Positions 54,675 through 64,000 of a DNA stretch of 64,000 nucleotides are shown one piece after another. The notes beneath the pieces are model-generated. The model saw nothing but the letters and a program-made list of their open reading frames with translations, searched no databases and was not told where the DNA came from. Numbering within the stretch: the stretch's first letter is position 1; the number at the start of each line of letters is the position of its first letter. The position numbers and the translations under genes are program-made. This stretch comes from Amycolatopsis lexingtonensis (GTDB taxonomy: Bacteria > Actinomycetota > Actinomycetes > Mycobacteriales > Pseudonocardiaceae): positions 8,220,501 to 8,284,500 of the forward strand of contig NZ_JADBEG010000001.1 in assembly GCF_014873755.1 (NCBI RefSeq), written 5' to 3'.

Positions 54675-55823
54675 TCACGAGGGCGGGAGGCGGACCGTCA
54701 CCGTGAGGCCGCCGCGCCGGCCCGGCTGGGCCTCGGTGTAACCCCCGTGGGCCTGGGTCACCGAGCGGACGATCGACAGGCCGAGCCCGGCGTTGCGCGT
54801 GTCGCCGGTCCGCTCCGACCCCACGCGGCGGAACGGCTCGAACAACGTCGGCACGGCGTCGGGCGGCACCACCGGGCCCGAGTTGCGCACTTCCAGGGCC
54901 GGGTCCCCGCGGACCTCGACGTACACCCAGCCGCCCGAAGCGTTGTAAGTGATCGCGTTGACCACCAGGTTCGTCACCAGGCGCTCCAGCAGGACCGGGT
55001 CGCCCGCCACCACCCGCGGCCGCAGGCGCGTCTCGACCGTCACGCCTGCTTCGGACGCCGCCGCGGCCGTCGCCCGGACCACCGAAGCGACCACCGCGTC
55101 CAGCCGGACCGGGGCGCGCGCGTGCAGGCCGCGGTCGCTGCGCGCGAGGACCAGGAGACCCTCGATCATCCGTTCGCTGCGTTCGTTCGTATGGAGCAGG
55201 TGCGTGCCCAGCTTCCGCAACTCCGGCGTCACTTCCGGGTCGGCCATCGCCACTTCGATCAGCGTCCGTTGCACGGCCAGCGGCGTCCGCAGCTCGTGCG
55301 ACGCGTTCGCGACGAACCGCTTCTGGCTGTCGAACGATTCCGCGAGCCGGTCGAGCATGCCGTCGAACGTGTCCGCCAGCTCCTTCAGCTCGTCGGGCGG
55401 GCCTTCCAGGTTGATGCGGCGGTCGAGCTTGCCGGCCTCCAGCCGCCGGGCCGTCGAGGTGATGTCGTGCAGCGGCCGCAACGCGCGGCCGGCCATCAGC
55501 CAGCCGAACAGCACCGCCAGGCCGGCCGTCGCCACCAGCGCGATCCCCGAGCCGACGAGCAGCGTGGACAGCGTCGAGGAGCGGTAGTCCGCCAGCGAGC
55601 CGGTCAGCAGCCGGGCCGCCACGCCCGACGACGGCAAGGCCGCGTCCGCCGGGACGCCGTAGGTCAGGTCCGCCGAGCCGATCGTCGTCGACGCGACCCG
55701 GGTCGGGTCCGGCAGCGTGCTTTGCACCAGCAGGTAGTTGATCACCACCAGCACCAGCCCGGCGAGCAGGAACAGCGCGCCGTACCAGGCGGTGAGCTTC
55801 GCGCGGACCGAGAAGCCGTTCAC
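54675..55823 (-). CDS. Sensor histidine kinase
   Basis: 382 residues. Two membrane helices (~10-30, ~100-125) flank an extracytoplasmic sensor; then HAMP, the H-box ASHELRTPLAVQ, N-box LVTNLVVNAITYN and G2 box GLGLSIV. The G1 region reads RNSGPVVPPDA, with Asn in place of the usual Asp, as seen in some actinomycete kinases. GTG 55823 overlaps the response-regulator stop (GTGA). Confidence 0.92.
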   Translation of the reverse strand: MNGFSVRAKLTAWYGALFLLAGLVLVVINYLLVQSTLPDPTRVASTTIGSADLTYGVPADAALPSSGVAARLLTGSLADYRSSTLSTLLVGSGIALVATAGLAVLFGWLMAGRALRPLHDITSTARRLEAGKLDRRINLEGPPDELKELADTFDGMLDRLAESFDSQKRFVANASHELRTPLAVQRTLIEVAMADPEVTPELRKLGTHLLHTNERSERMIEGLLVLARSDRGLHARAPVRLDAVVASVVRATAAAASEAGVTVETRLRPRVVAGDPVLLERLVTNLVVNAITYNASGGWVYVEVRGDPALEVRNSGPVVPPDAVPTLFEPFRRVGSERTGDTRNAGLGLSIVRSVTQAHGGYTEAQPGRRGGLTVTVRLPPS

Positions 55824-56482
55824 GGCGTGCCGAACCGGTAGCCGGCGCCGGGCACGGTTTCGATCACCGGCGGGTCGCCGAGCTTGCGCCGCAACGTCAT
55901 CACCGCGACGCGGACCGCGTTCGTGAACGGGTCCGCGTGCTCGTCCCACGCCTTTTCGAGCAGCTCCTCCGCGCTGACCACCGTGCCCTCCGCCCGCATC
56001 AGCACCTCGAGCACGGCGAACTCCTTCGGCGAGAGCAGCAGGAACCGGCCGTCGCGGGCGGCCTGGTGGCGGGGCAGGTCGAGGACGACGCCGCCGCGTT
56101 CGAGCACCGGCGGCAGCGCCGGCCGCGCGCGCCGCGACAGCGCCTGGACGCGGGCGACCAGTTCGGCGAACGCGAACGGCTTCGTCAGGTAGTCGTCGGC
56201 GCCGAGGCCCAGCCCGGCCACCCGGTCGGTGACGTCGGCGGCCGCGGTCAGCATCAGCACCCGTGCCTCGCCGCCCGCACGGACCACCGCGGCGCAGACG
56301 TCGTCGCCGTGCACCCCCGGCAGGTCGCGGTCCAGCACCACGACGTCGTAACCGTGCACGCCGACCCGCTCCAGGGCCTGCGCGCCGTCGTAGCAGACGT
56401 CGACGGCCATCGAAAACCGCCGCAACCCCTCCGCGACCGAGTCGGCCAGCAACCGCTCGTCCTCCACCACCAGCACGCGCAC
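55820..56482 (-). CDS. OmpR/PhoB-family response regulator
   Basis: 220 residues from GTG 56482. Receiver domain with VVEDERLLAD, phospho-acceptor Asp in VVVLDRDLPGVHG, and Lys in LTKPFAF; the C-terminal winged helix ends VAVMTLRRKLGDPPVIETVPGAGYRFG. Likely controls the divergent exporter operon, with direct repeats and a palindrome in the shared intergenic region. Confidence 0.93.
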   Translation of the reverse strand: MRVLVVEDERLLADSVAEGLRRFSMAVDVCYDGAQALERVGVHGYDVVVLDRDLPGVHGDDVCAAVVRAGGEARVLMLTAAADVTDRVAGLGLGADDYLTKPFAFAELVARVQALSRRARPALPPVLERGGVVLDLPRHQAARDGRFLLLSPKEFAVLEVLMRAEGTVVSAEELLEKAWDEHADPFTNAVRVAVMTLRRKLGDPPVIETVPGAGYRFGTP

Positions 56483-56505
56483 CGCCCCAGTCTGCGCAGG
56501 GAGGC

Positions 56506-56534
56506 CATAAGGACCGCATAAGCGACGTCGCTTA
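56506..56534. promoter_or_regulatory. Direct repeat plus 16-base palindrome in the two-component divergon
   Basis: CATAAG occurs at 56506-56511 and 56517-56522, an 11-base spacing typical of OmpR/PhoB sites. The second copy runs into a perfect palindrome TAAGCGACGTCGCTTA (56519-56534). It lies 24 bases from the regulator start and 62 from the lipoprotein start, so may control both. Confidence 0.6.
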
Positions 56535-56595
56535 GCGCGCCCGAATGCCCCGCTCCGTAGACCTGGCACCCGACCGGAACGAAAGGAGCGAGCCG

Positions 56596-57135
56596 ATGCG
56601 GACACGGATCGTCGTCGCGGCGATCGGGGCGGCCCTGCTGCTCGCGGGCTGCGGCGGCCAGGGGGACGACGCGGCGAAGGTGGCTTCGATCTCGACGCCG
56701 CCGAAGTCGGGCGGGCCCACCGCCGCCGACAACAGCGGCAAGAGCGACGAAGACAAGATGCGCGACTTCGCCAAGTGCATGCGCGAGCACGGCGTCGACA
56801 TGCCCGACCCCAAGCCGGCGGGCGACGGCGGGGGCATGGCGATCACGCTGGGCGGTGAAGGCGCCGACGGCACCAAGATCGAAGCCGCCCAGAAGGAGTG
56901 CCGGCACCTCATGCCCAACGGCGGCGAGATGAAGCCGCCGAGCGCCGAGGAGCTCGACAAGATGCGCAAGGACGCCAAGTGCATGCGCGAGCACGGCATC
57001 GACATGCCCGACCCGGACCCGAGCGGCAAGGGGACGATGCGGGTAGGCGGCCCGGGCGACGACCCGAAGAAGTTCGAAGAGGCCGCGAAGGCGTGCGGCA
57101 TGGGCATGAGCGCGAAGGCGGCGCCGGCGAAATGA
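56596..57135 (+). CDS. Lipoprotein with duplicated CMREHG-x-DMPDP motif
   Basis: 179 residues. Lipobox LLLAGCGG (Cys19). The mature part is two ~70-residue repeats, each with CMREHGVDMPDP or CMREHGIDMPDP and a second Cys about 40 residues later (C61/C102 and C129/C167). Similar CMR-x-HG...PDP repeats occur in uncharacterised actinomycete proteins; function unknown. AAAGGAG site; stop overlaps the adaptor start (ATGA). Confidence 0.8.
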   Translation: MRTRIVVAAIGAALLLAGCGGQGDDAAKVASISTPPKSGGPTAADNSGKSDEDKMRDFAKCMREHGVDMPDPKPAGDGGGMAITLGGEGADGTKIEAAQKECRHLMPNGGEMKPPSAEELDKMRKDAKCMREHGIDMPDPDPSGKGTMRVGGPGDDPKKFEEAAKACGMGMSAKAAPAK

Positions 57136-58226
57136 GTCACGTCACCGAACTCAAGCCGCGCCGTCGCGGCCGGACCCGCTGGTTCATCGCGGCCGCGGTC
57201 CTCGTCGTGGTGCTGGGCACCGGCTCCGTCGTGATCCTGACCCGGGTGTCGAGCGCGACGCCGGTCAAGGAGGCGGCGCCGCCGCCGGTGGAGACCGCCG
57301 AGGTCGTCAAGACCGACCTCAGCGAAGAGGAGGAGGCCGACGGCACCCTCGGCTACGGCGACGAGGCGTCCGTCCAAGGGCGCAAGCCCGGCACGATCAC
57401 GTCGCTGCCCGCGGCCGGGGCCAAGATCGGCCGGTGCCAGGCGGTGTACGGAGTGGACGCGAAGCCGGTACCGCTGTTCTACGGCACGCTGCCGTTCTAC
57501 CGCGACCTCGCCACCGGCGCGGACGACGGCGCTGACGTCAAGCAGCTGGAGGAGAACCTCAAGGCGTGCGGCTTCGGCGGGTTCGGCACGCCGGACAAGA
57601 AGTTCACCTCGGCGACGGCGGCCGCGCTGAAGAAGTGGCAGAAGTCCCTCGGCCTCGAGCAGACCGGCGCGTTCGGGCAAGGCGACGTCGTGCTCGCGGC
57701 CGGTGAGGTCCGGGTGTCGTCGCTCGCCGCCAAGCCCGGTTCGCCGGCACAGGGCGAGGTGCTCAAGACGACCGGGACCGTCCGGTCGGTGCAGGTGAAG
57801 CTGGAGGCGGCCAAGCAGGACCTCGCCCAGCAGGGCGCGAAGGCGGCCGTGACGATCAACGGCAAGACGACGGCCGGCACGATCACCGACGTCGGGCGGT
57901 CCGCCGTCGAAGGCAAGGACGCGGCGGGCAACAACGACGGCAAGCCCACGATCACCGTCACCGTCCGGCTCGACGACCCGGCCGCGGGCGGCACGCTCGA
58001 CTCGTCGCCGGCGAGCGTCCGGTTCACCAAGGACGTCCACCAGGGCGTGCTGGCGGTCCCGGTCGGCGCGCTGCTCGCGCTCGCCGAAGGCGGGTACGCG
58101 GTCGAGGTCGACGAGAACGGCAAGCGGCGGCTCGTGGCTGTCCAAACGGGACTGTTCAGCGGCGGCAAGGTCGAGGTCACCGGCGACGGACTGACCGCGG
58201 GCATGCGGGTGGTGACGACGTCGTGA
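57132..58226 (+). CDS. Membrane-fusion-type adaptor with peptidoglycan-binding domain
   Basis: 364 residues. One N-terminal membrane helix (~16-40), a region like HlyD/MacA adaptors, a peptidoglycan-binding type-1 segment at ~130-175 ([16 protein letters not shown]... [16 protein letters not shown]), then a beta-barrel part. It would couple the ABC pump to the cell wall. GTGA overlap with the ATPase gene. Confidence 0.85.
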   Translation: MSHVTELKPRRRGRTRWFIAAAVLVVVLGTGSVVILTRVSSATPVKEAAPPPVETAEVVKTDLSEEEEADGTLGYGDEASVQGRKPGTITSLPAAGAKIGRCQAVYGVDAKPVPLFYGTLPFYRDLATGADDGADVKQLEENLKACGFGGFGTPDKKFTSATAAALKKWQKSLGLEQTGAFGQGDVVLAAGEVRVSSLAAKPGSPAQGEVLKTTGTVRSVQVKLEAAKQDLAQQGAKAAVTINGKTTAGTITDVGRSAVEGKDAAGNNDGKPTITVTVRLDDPAAGGTLDSSPASVRFTKDVHQGVLAVPVGALLALAEGGYAVEVDENGKRRLVAVQTGLFSGGKVEVTGDGLTAGMRVVTTS

Positions 58227-58909
58227 CGCCCGTGCTGCGCGTGCACGACGTCACGCGCACCTACCCCGGCGGGGTCGCCGCGCTCGACGGCGTCTCGCTT
58301 TCGCTGGAGGACGGCGAAATGGTCGCGATCGTCGGGCCGTCCGGCTCCGGCAAATCGACCCTGCTGCACCTGATGGGCACGCTCGACCGGCCGTCGTCGG
58401 GACGGATCGAGCTGCACGGCCACGACGTCGCCGCGCTGCCGGACCGCAAGGTGTCGGCGCTGCGGTCGCGCTGGATCGGGTTCGTGTTCCAGCAGTTCTT
58501 CCTCGACGAAGGGATGAGTGCGGTGGACAACGTGTGCACCGGCCTGCTCTACGCCGGGGTGCCGCGACGGCGGCGGCGCGAGCGGGCGCTGGCCGCGCTC
58601 GACCGCGTCAAGCTGGGGCACCGGGCGTGGCACCGGCCCGGCGAGCTGTCCGGCGGGGAACGCCAGCGCGTCGCGATCGCCCGCGCGGTGGTCAACGAGC
58701 CGTCGATCCTGCTGGCCGACGAGCCGACCGGCAACCTCGACACCGGCACCGGCGCGTCCGTGCTGGCGCTGCTCGGCGAGCTGTCGGCGGAGGGCACCAC
58801 GATCGTCGTGATCACCCACGACCGGGAGATCGCCGCCGGCATGCCGCGCCGGATCGAGCTGCTCGACGGCCGCCTGCGGCTGGACACCGGGCTGGTGGGT
58901 GCGCGATGA
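58223..58909 (+). CDS. ABC transporter ATP-binding protein (MacB/LolD type)
   Basis: 228 residues. Walker [10 protein letters not shown], signature [15 protein letters not shown], Walker [13 protein letters not shown], switch His in VITHDRE. Pairs with the FtsX-like permease downstream (ATGA overlap). Confidence 0.94.
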   Translation: MTPVLRVHDVTRTYPGGVAALDGVSLSLEDGEMVAIVGPSGSGKSTLLHLMGTLDRPSSGRIELHGHDVAALPDRKVSALRSRWIGFVFQQFFLDEGMSAVDNVCTGLLYAGVPRRRRRERALAALDRVKLGHRAWHRPGELSGGERQRVAIARAVVNEPSILLADEPTGNLDTGTGASVLALLGELSAEGTTIVVITHDREIAAGMPRRIELLDGRLRLDTGLVGAR

Positions 58910-60111
58910 CCCTCGTGACGCTGCCGGAACCGGCCCGGCTCAAGCCGCCGGACGTCGTCGCGCTCGGCGCGCACGGCATGCGCACCCGGCCGGTGCGCGC
59001 GGTGCTTTCCGCGCTGGGCATCGCGATCGGCGTCGCCGCGATGGTCGCGGTGCTGGCGATCCCGGCGTCCGGCGCGCAGGCGCTGCACGACCGGCTGGCC
59101 GCGCTCGGCACCAACCTGCTGACGGCCGGGCCGGGGCAGACGTTGTTCGGGGACACCGCGACGCTGCCGGACGACGCCGTCCCGATGGCCAAGCGGATCG
59201 GGCCGGTGCAGGCGGTCAGCGGCACCGGGACGACGTCGGCGAACGTGCGGCGCAGCGACAAGATCGCGCAGAACGACTCGTCCGGGCTCGCCGTGTACGC
59301 GGCCCGGCCGGACCTGCTGGGCGTGCTCGGCGGCAAGGTCCGGGCGGGCGCGTTCCTGACGGCGGCCAACCAGGACTACCCGGTGGTGGTGCTGGGTTCG
59401 CAGGCCGCGGCCCGGCTCGGCATCGACCACATCGACCCGGCCCGCCCGCCGCAGGTGCTGATCGGGACGCAGTGGTTCACCGTGACGGGGATTCTGGCGC
59501 CGATGCCGCTCGCCCCGGAGATCGAGCGGTCGGCGCTGGTCGGCTGGGACGTCGCGAAGCGGCTGCTCGGCTTCGACGGCCATCCGTCCACTGTGTACGT
59601 CCGCGCCGAGGAGTCCCAAGTGGACAGTGTGCGCACGGTGCTGGCGGCGACGCTGAACCCGCAGGCGTCCAACGAGGTCGAGGTGCGCCGGCCGTCGGAC
59701 GCGCTCGCCGCGCAGAAGCTGACGGACACCACGTACAGCGCGTTGTTCCTCGGGCTCGGCGGGGTCGCGCTGCTCGTGGGTGGCGTCGGGGTGGCGAACA
59801 CGATGGTGATCTCGGTGCTGGAACGGCGGCGCGAGATCGGGCTGCGGCGCGCGCTCGGGGCGACGAAGCGGCAGGTGCGGGGGCAGTTCCTGGCGGAGTC
59901 GGTGCTGTTGTCCGGGCTGGGCGGTCTGGCCGGGGTGCTGGCCGGGGTGCTGGTGACGGCGGGGTACGCGTTGAGTCAGGGGTGGCCCGCGGTGCTTCCG
60001 GTGGGGGCGCTGGCCGGTGGGGTGGGGGTGGCGGCCCTGGTGGGCGCGGTCGCGGGGGCCTATCCGGCGGTGCGGGCGGCTCGGCTGCCGCCTACGCAGG
60101 CGCTGGCCTGA
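58906..60111 (+). CDS. ABC transporter permease (MacB/FtsX type)
   Basis: 401 residues with four membrane helices: one near the N-terminus ([22 protein letters not shown]) and three at the C-terminus, with a large extracytoplasmic domain between. [20 protein letters not shown] is the FtsX/MacB coupling motif. With adaptor and ATPase it forms a tripartite exporter, substrate unknown (peptides or drugs likely). Confidence 0.92.
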   Translation: MTLVTLPEPARLKPPDVVALGAHGMRTRPVRAVLSALGIAIGVAAMVAVLAIPASGAQALHDRLAALGTNLLTAGPGQTLFGDTATLPDDAVPMAKRIGPVQAVSGTGTTSANVRRSDKIAQNDSSGLAVYAARPDLLGVLGGKVRAGAFLTAANQDYPVVVLGSQAAARLGIDHIDPARPPQVLIGTQWFTVTGILAPMPLAPEIERSALVGWDVAKRLLGFDGHPSTVYVRAEESQVDSVRTVLAATLNPQASNEVEVRRPSDALAAQKLTDTTYSALFLGLGGVALLVGGVGVANTMVISVLERRREIGLRRALGATKRQVRGQFLAESVLLSGLGGLAGVLAGVLVTAGYALSQGWPAVLPVGALAGGVGVAALVGAVAGAYPAVRAARLPPTQALA

Positions 60112-60138
60112 GCCGGTCCGCCCGGTCGGCGCCGGGGC

Positions 60139-60191
60139 GTCTTGAATGAGTCATTCAGGTCACCAGGGGTCCTGAATGACTCATTCAAGAC
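60139..60191 (+). terminator. Terminator after the exporter operon, 21-base arms
   Basis: The left arm begins GTCTTGAATGAGTCATTC and pairs perfectly with the right arm across an 11-base loop. Each arm itself holds the near-palindrome TGAATGA-TCATTCA. Confidence 0.9.
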
Positions 60192-60220
60192 CTTTGCGAG
60201 GGCGGGTGCAGGGGTACACG

Positions 60221-60257
60221 GAATGCCGGGTGGCGGGTTACACGTCACCCGGCATTC
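60221..60257. repeat. Inverted repeat upstream of the amidohydrolase
   Basis: GAATGCCGGGTG and CACCCGGCATTC, 13-base loop, between the terminator and the amidohydrolase gene. It may be a second terminator or an operator. Confidence 0.6.
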
Positions 60258-60333
60258 AGCACGTTGGAAGATCTCCCACCCGATCGGCCCGCGTTGAATG
60301 GGCACCGGGATGGGTGATCGAAGGGGTGGGCGG

Positions 60334-61854
60334 ATGCGAGTCGAGGCGAACCGGCGGGACTTCCTGCGATGGCTGGCTACCGCGGGAGCCGGGCTGGCCG
60401 CCGCCGGGATCGCGCCCGCGGTGTTCGCGCAGGAGGCCGCCGCGGCCGGGAGTGACGTCGTCGTGGTCACCGGGGTGACCGTTGTCGACGGTACCGACGG
60501 GCCGGCCCGGCCGGACTCCGCGGTCGTGCTCGTCGGGGATCGGATCGCCTGGGTCGGGCCCGCCGCCGAAGTGCCTCGTCGCGGGACCGCGCGGGTGATC
60601 GACGGGCGCGGCCGGTTCCTCGTGCCCGGTCTCTGGGACATGCACACGCACGGCATCGAGATGGAAGACGTGTGGCCGCCGCTGTTCCTGGCCAACGGCG
60701 TCACCGGGATCCGGGAGATGCAGGGCTACGACGAGAACCGCGTCACCCGGGACAAGATCGTCCGCGGCGAGCTGCTCGGCCCGCGCGTGGTGCTGGGCAG
60801 CGCGATCATCGACGGGCCGGTGTCCCTGCTCGGTCCGCCGGTCGAGCGGGTCGCGAACGCCGAGGAGGCGCGGGCGGCGGTCCGGACCGCCGCGGCGCAG
60901 GGCTCGGACTTCATCAAGGTGTACTTCTACCTGCCCCGCGAGTGTTTCACCGCGATCGCCGACGAGTGCGACCGGCTCGGCCTCACCTTCGCCGGGCACT
61001 GGCCGTACCGGATGCGGCAGCTGGAAGCCGCTCGCTACGGGCAGCGCAGCTTCGAGCACTCCTTCGGGCTGCCGATCGCGACCTCGGGCCGCCGCGACGA
61101 GTTCCTCGCCCGGCTCGACGCGAAGCCGTTCGACCCGAAGGCCCCGCGCGACTTCTTCAACCTCGCCCGCGAACTCGACCGGCAGGCCGCCCAGGCCTAC
61201 GACCCCGGCACGGCCGCGCGCCACTTCGCCGGGCTCAACGCGTTCGGCACCCGGCTGACCCCGACATTCGCGGTCAACCGCGTCATCTCCAGGCCCGCCG
61301 ACACCTACGCGCACGACCCGCGGCTCAAGTACATCTCCCAGGACATCCGCGACTACTGGGCCGACCGGCTCCGGCTCTTCACGCCGGTCACGCCCGAGCA
61401 GGTCGCCCAGCAGGAGGACTACTTCCAGGCGCAGCTGCGGCTGACCGGGGAGGCGTACCGCGCGGGCGTCGGCATCCTCGGCGGGACCGACTGCCAGAAC
61501 CCGTACGTCTTCCCCGGCTTCAGCCTGCACGACGAGCTGGACTTCCTGGTCGAGGCCGGGCTCACCCCGAAGCGGGCGCTGCAGACGGTGACCCGCGACG
61601 CGGCCGCGTTCCTCGGCCGGGCGGACAGCGTCGGGACGATCGGTGCCGGCAAGGCCGCCGACCTGGTGCTGCTGGACGCCGACCCGCTCGCCGACATCCG
61701 CGCGGTCCGGCGGATCGACACCGTCGTCACCGCGGGCCGCGTGCTCGACCGGGCTCGGCGGGCCCGGATGCTCGCCGACGCCGAAGCCGCGGCGAGCCGG
61801 CCGCCCTCGGCGAAGGCCAGGTCAGTGCGCTTGCCGGTGCGCGGCTGCTGCTGA
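60334..61854 (+). CDS. Tat-exported amidohydrolase
   Basis: 506 residues. A twin-arginine signal (NRRDFLRWLATAGAGLAAAG) directs folded export. Metal-dependent amidohydrolase fold: DMHTHGIE (HxH), a Lys in DFIKVYF, His in AGHWPYR and FEHSFG, and Asp in LGGTDCQNP; the imidazolonepropionase-like end GKAADLVLLDADPL. Substrate unknown. ATG 60334 places the RR motif at residues 8-9; an upstream ATG at 60298 is less likely. Confidence 0.86.
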   Translation: MRVEANRRDFLRWLATAGAGLAAAGIAPAVFAQEAAAAGSDVVVVTGVTVVDGTDGPARPDSAVVLVGDRIAWVGPAAEVPRRGTARVIDGRGRFLVPGLWDMHTHGIEMEDVWPPLFLANGVTGIREMQGYDENRVTRDKIVRGELLGPRVVLGSAIIDGPVSLLGPPVERVANAEEARAAVRTAAAQGSDFIKVYFYLPRECFTAIADECDRLGLTFAGHWPYRMRQLEAARYGQRSFEHSFGLPIATSGRRDEFLARLDAKPFDPKAPRDFFNLARELDRQAAQAYDPGTAARHFAGLNAFGTRLTPTFAVNRVISRPADTYAHDPRLKYISQDIRDYWADRLRLFTPVTPEQVAQQEDYFQAQLRLTGEAYRAGVGILGGTDCQNPYVFPGFSLHDELDFLVEAGLTPKRALQTVTRDAAAFLGRADSVGTIGAGKAADLVLLDADPLADIRAVRRIDTVVTAGRVLDRARRARMLADAEAAASRPPSAKARSVRLPVRGCC

Positions 61855-61903
61855 GCGCCCGGTAATCTCGGCCGGTCGGTCACCGGGCTGAGTGGGGGTA
61901 GGC

Positions 61904-63115
61904 GTGTCGGCGCGGAAGCTGGTGGCGGGGCTCGCGGTGCTCGAGGTCGCCGCGGTCGTCCTGGTCCTCGTCCTGAAGCGGTTCGACGGCCTCGACCTGG
62001 AGGTCTACCTGGGCGGCGCCAAGGCGCTGGCCGCGCAGGGCTCGCCGTACGACGCCTGGGTGCCGACCACGCACCAGATCCTGCTGCCGTTCACGTACAC
62101 GCCGTTCGCCGCGGCCGTGTTCCTGCCCGGCACGCTGCTGCCGTTCGCCGTGACGATGAAGCTGGTCAGCATCGCGTCGATCCTCGCGACCGGGGTCGTC
62201 GCCTACCTCTACGTCGCGACGCTCAACGGCTCGCTCACCGACGCCTCGAAGGTCAACGGCCGCGTGGTGGCCGCACTGGTCGCGATCGGCGCGCAGCTGG
62301 CCGGCGCCCTGCTGGAGCCGGTGCGCTCGACGCTGGGGTTCGGGCAGATCAACGCGCTGCTCATGCTGCTGGTGGTGCTCGACGTCCTGCTGCCCGGCGA
62401 GCGGAAGCGGACGAAGGGCCTGCTGATCGGCGTGGCCGCGGCGATCAAGCTGACCCCGGCCGTCTTCGTCGTCTACTTCCTGTTCCGCCGCGACTTCAAG
62501 TCGGCCGCGCGGGTGGTCGTCGGCTTCCTCGCGGCCGGGGCGCTGCTGTGGCTGGTCCGGCCGTCGGCGTCCTTCACGTACTGGACGAAGCTCGTCTTCG
62601 ACGCGGGCCGCATCGGCGGCGTCGACTACGTCGGCAACCAGTCGCTGCACGGCCTGACCGCGCGCGCCGGCCTGCCGGAGTTCGTGTGGGTGCTGGCCGC
62701 GCTGGCCGTGATGGCCCTGGTCGCGGTGATCATCGTGCGCGCCGCGGAGCCGGTGCTCGGGCTCACCGCCTGTGCGCTCGGCGGGCTGCTGGTCTCGCCG
62801 ATCTCGTGGACCCACCACTGGACGTGGTGCGTGCCGATCCTCGTCCTCGCCGGGTGGTACGCGTGGCGCTTCGACCGGGCGGTCCGGTGGGTGGCGGCCG
62901 CGGTCGTCGTCGCGGGAGTGGCGTTGTTCATCGTCGGCCCGATGTGGTTCGCGCCGCGCCCGGCGCCGTCTCCCGGCTGGTGGCTGGCCACGGAGTCCTA
63001 CGAACTGTTCGGCCTGCTTCTGCTCGCCCTCGCCGCCGTCGCCGCACCCCGCCTGAAAGCCGTGAATGCCACATCGAGGGACGTAAAGGCCCTCGATGTG
63101 GCATTCACGGACTGA
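61904..63115 (+). CDS. GT87 membrane mannosyltransferase
   Basis: 403 residues, about ten membrane helices. The loop DLEVYLGGAKALAAQGSPYD has the catalytic-type Asp of GT-C mannosyltransferases; IKLTPAVFVVYFLFRRD and SPISWTHHWTWCVPIL are typical of the GT87/DUF2029 alpha-mannosyltransferases that use polyprenyl-phosphate-mannose for PIM, LM or LAM. GTG 61904 has a GGGGG site. The last ~18 codons coincide with a terminator hairpin. Confidence 0.85.
   Translation: MSARKLVAGLAVLEVAAVVLVLVLKRFDGLDLEVYLGGAKALAAQGSPYDAWVPTTHQILLPFTYTPFAAAVFLPGTLLPFAVTMKLVSIASILATGVVAYLYVATLNGSLTDASKVNGRVVAALVAIGAQLAGALLEPVRSTLGFGQINALLMLLVVLDVLLPGERKRTKGLLIGVAAAIKLTPAVFVVYFLFRRDFKSAARVVVGFLAAGALLWLVRPSASFTYWTKLVFDAGRIGGVDYVGNQSLHGLTARAGLPEFVWVLAALAVMALVAVIIVRAAEPVLGLTACALGGLLVSPISWTHHWTWCVPILVLAGWYAWRFDRAVRWVAAAVVVAGVALFIVGPMWFAPRPAPSPGWWLATESYELFGLLLLALAAVAAPRLKAVNATSRDVKALDVAFTD
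63062..63108. terminator. Bidirectional terminator inside the end of the GT87 gene
   Basis: GTGAATGCCACATCGAGGG and its complement, 19-base perfect arms, 9-base loop. It lies within the last 54 coding bases of the mannosyltransferase gene and just before the converging serC end. Confidence 0.88.
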
Positions 63116-63118
63116 CGG

Positions 63119-64000
<882 letters not shown>

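Overview
The window is chromosomal DNA of a high-GC actinomycete, most likely Amycolatopsis or a close relative in the Pseudonocardiaceae. The evidence is very high GC with GC-rich third codon positions, frequent GTG starts, many 4-base ATGA/GTGA gene overlaps, many apparently leaderless starts, and a gene order that, from memory of M. tuberculosis H37Rv, runs parallel to Rv0862c-Rv0884c: helicase-associated protein, small protein, moaC-mog-moaE, rpfA, moaD, moaA, a csp-like gene, DUF2771, an MFS protein, DUF3027, DUF2530, MarR, a SpoU methylase, DUF2537, sepH and serC. That backbone is split by blocks of accessory genes. I saw no tRNA, rRNA, CRISPR array or insertion sequence.

Layout. 1-6.2 kb: helicase-associated protein (cut by the window start), malic enzyme, secreted alpha/beta hydrolase, VapBC-type toxin-antitoxin pair. 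6.2-15 kb: molybdenum cofactor and molybdate uptake genes (moaC, a mog-moaE fusion, moaD, moaA, a TOBE regulator, modABC). An rpf gene with a long structured leader and a CRP-like site lies among them, together with a repeat-rich stretch of about 1.2 kb without genes. 15-19.7 kb: multicopper oxidase, HAD and metallophosphoesterase enzymes, YccF and PhzF proteins. 19.8-23 kb: an orphan type VII secretion substrate cassette (EspG-like chaperone, export-signal protein, DUF3558 lipoprotein, PPE-like protein). 23-27.1 kb: a tightly coupled operon of a Ycf46-like AAA+ ATPase, DUF2997, a radical-SAM protein, a DUF1257/Ycf35-like protein and a beta-barrel/helix-hairpin-helix protein. This is the best candidate in the window for an undescribed system.

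27-46.7 kb: secreted propeller, acyl-CoA synthetase, small secreted repeat protein, R2-like oxidase with its TetR regulator, then the conserved backbone (csp-like gene, DUF2771, MFS, DUF3027) with a sacsin-type GHKL ATPase, a purine permease, and a MarR-MFS pair. 46.8-51.5 kb: an iron and oxidative-stress neighbourhood. A near-perfect IdeR box drives what looks like a small RNA, and N-acetyltransferase, superoxide dismutase, heme oxygenase, TetR and a glutamate-cysteine-ligase-family gene follow. 51.7-64 kb: SpoU methylase, DUF2537, MmcQ, sepH, a two-component system divergent from a lipoprotein/adaptor/ABC exporter operon, a Tat-exported amidohydrolase, a GT87 mannosyltransferase, and serC running off the window end.

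Several convergent gene ends carry long perfect hairpins. Three of these share a related stem sequence and look like a dispersed terminator family. Domain and family names come from reading the translations by eye; none was confirmed by a database search.
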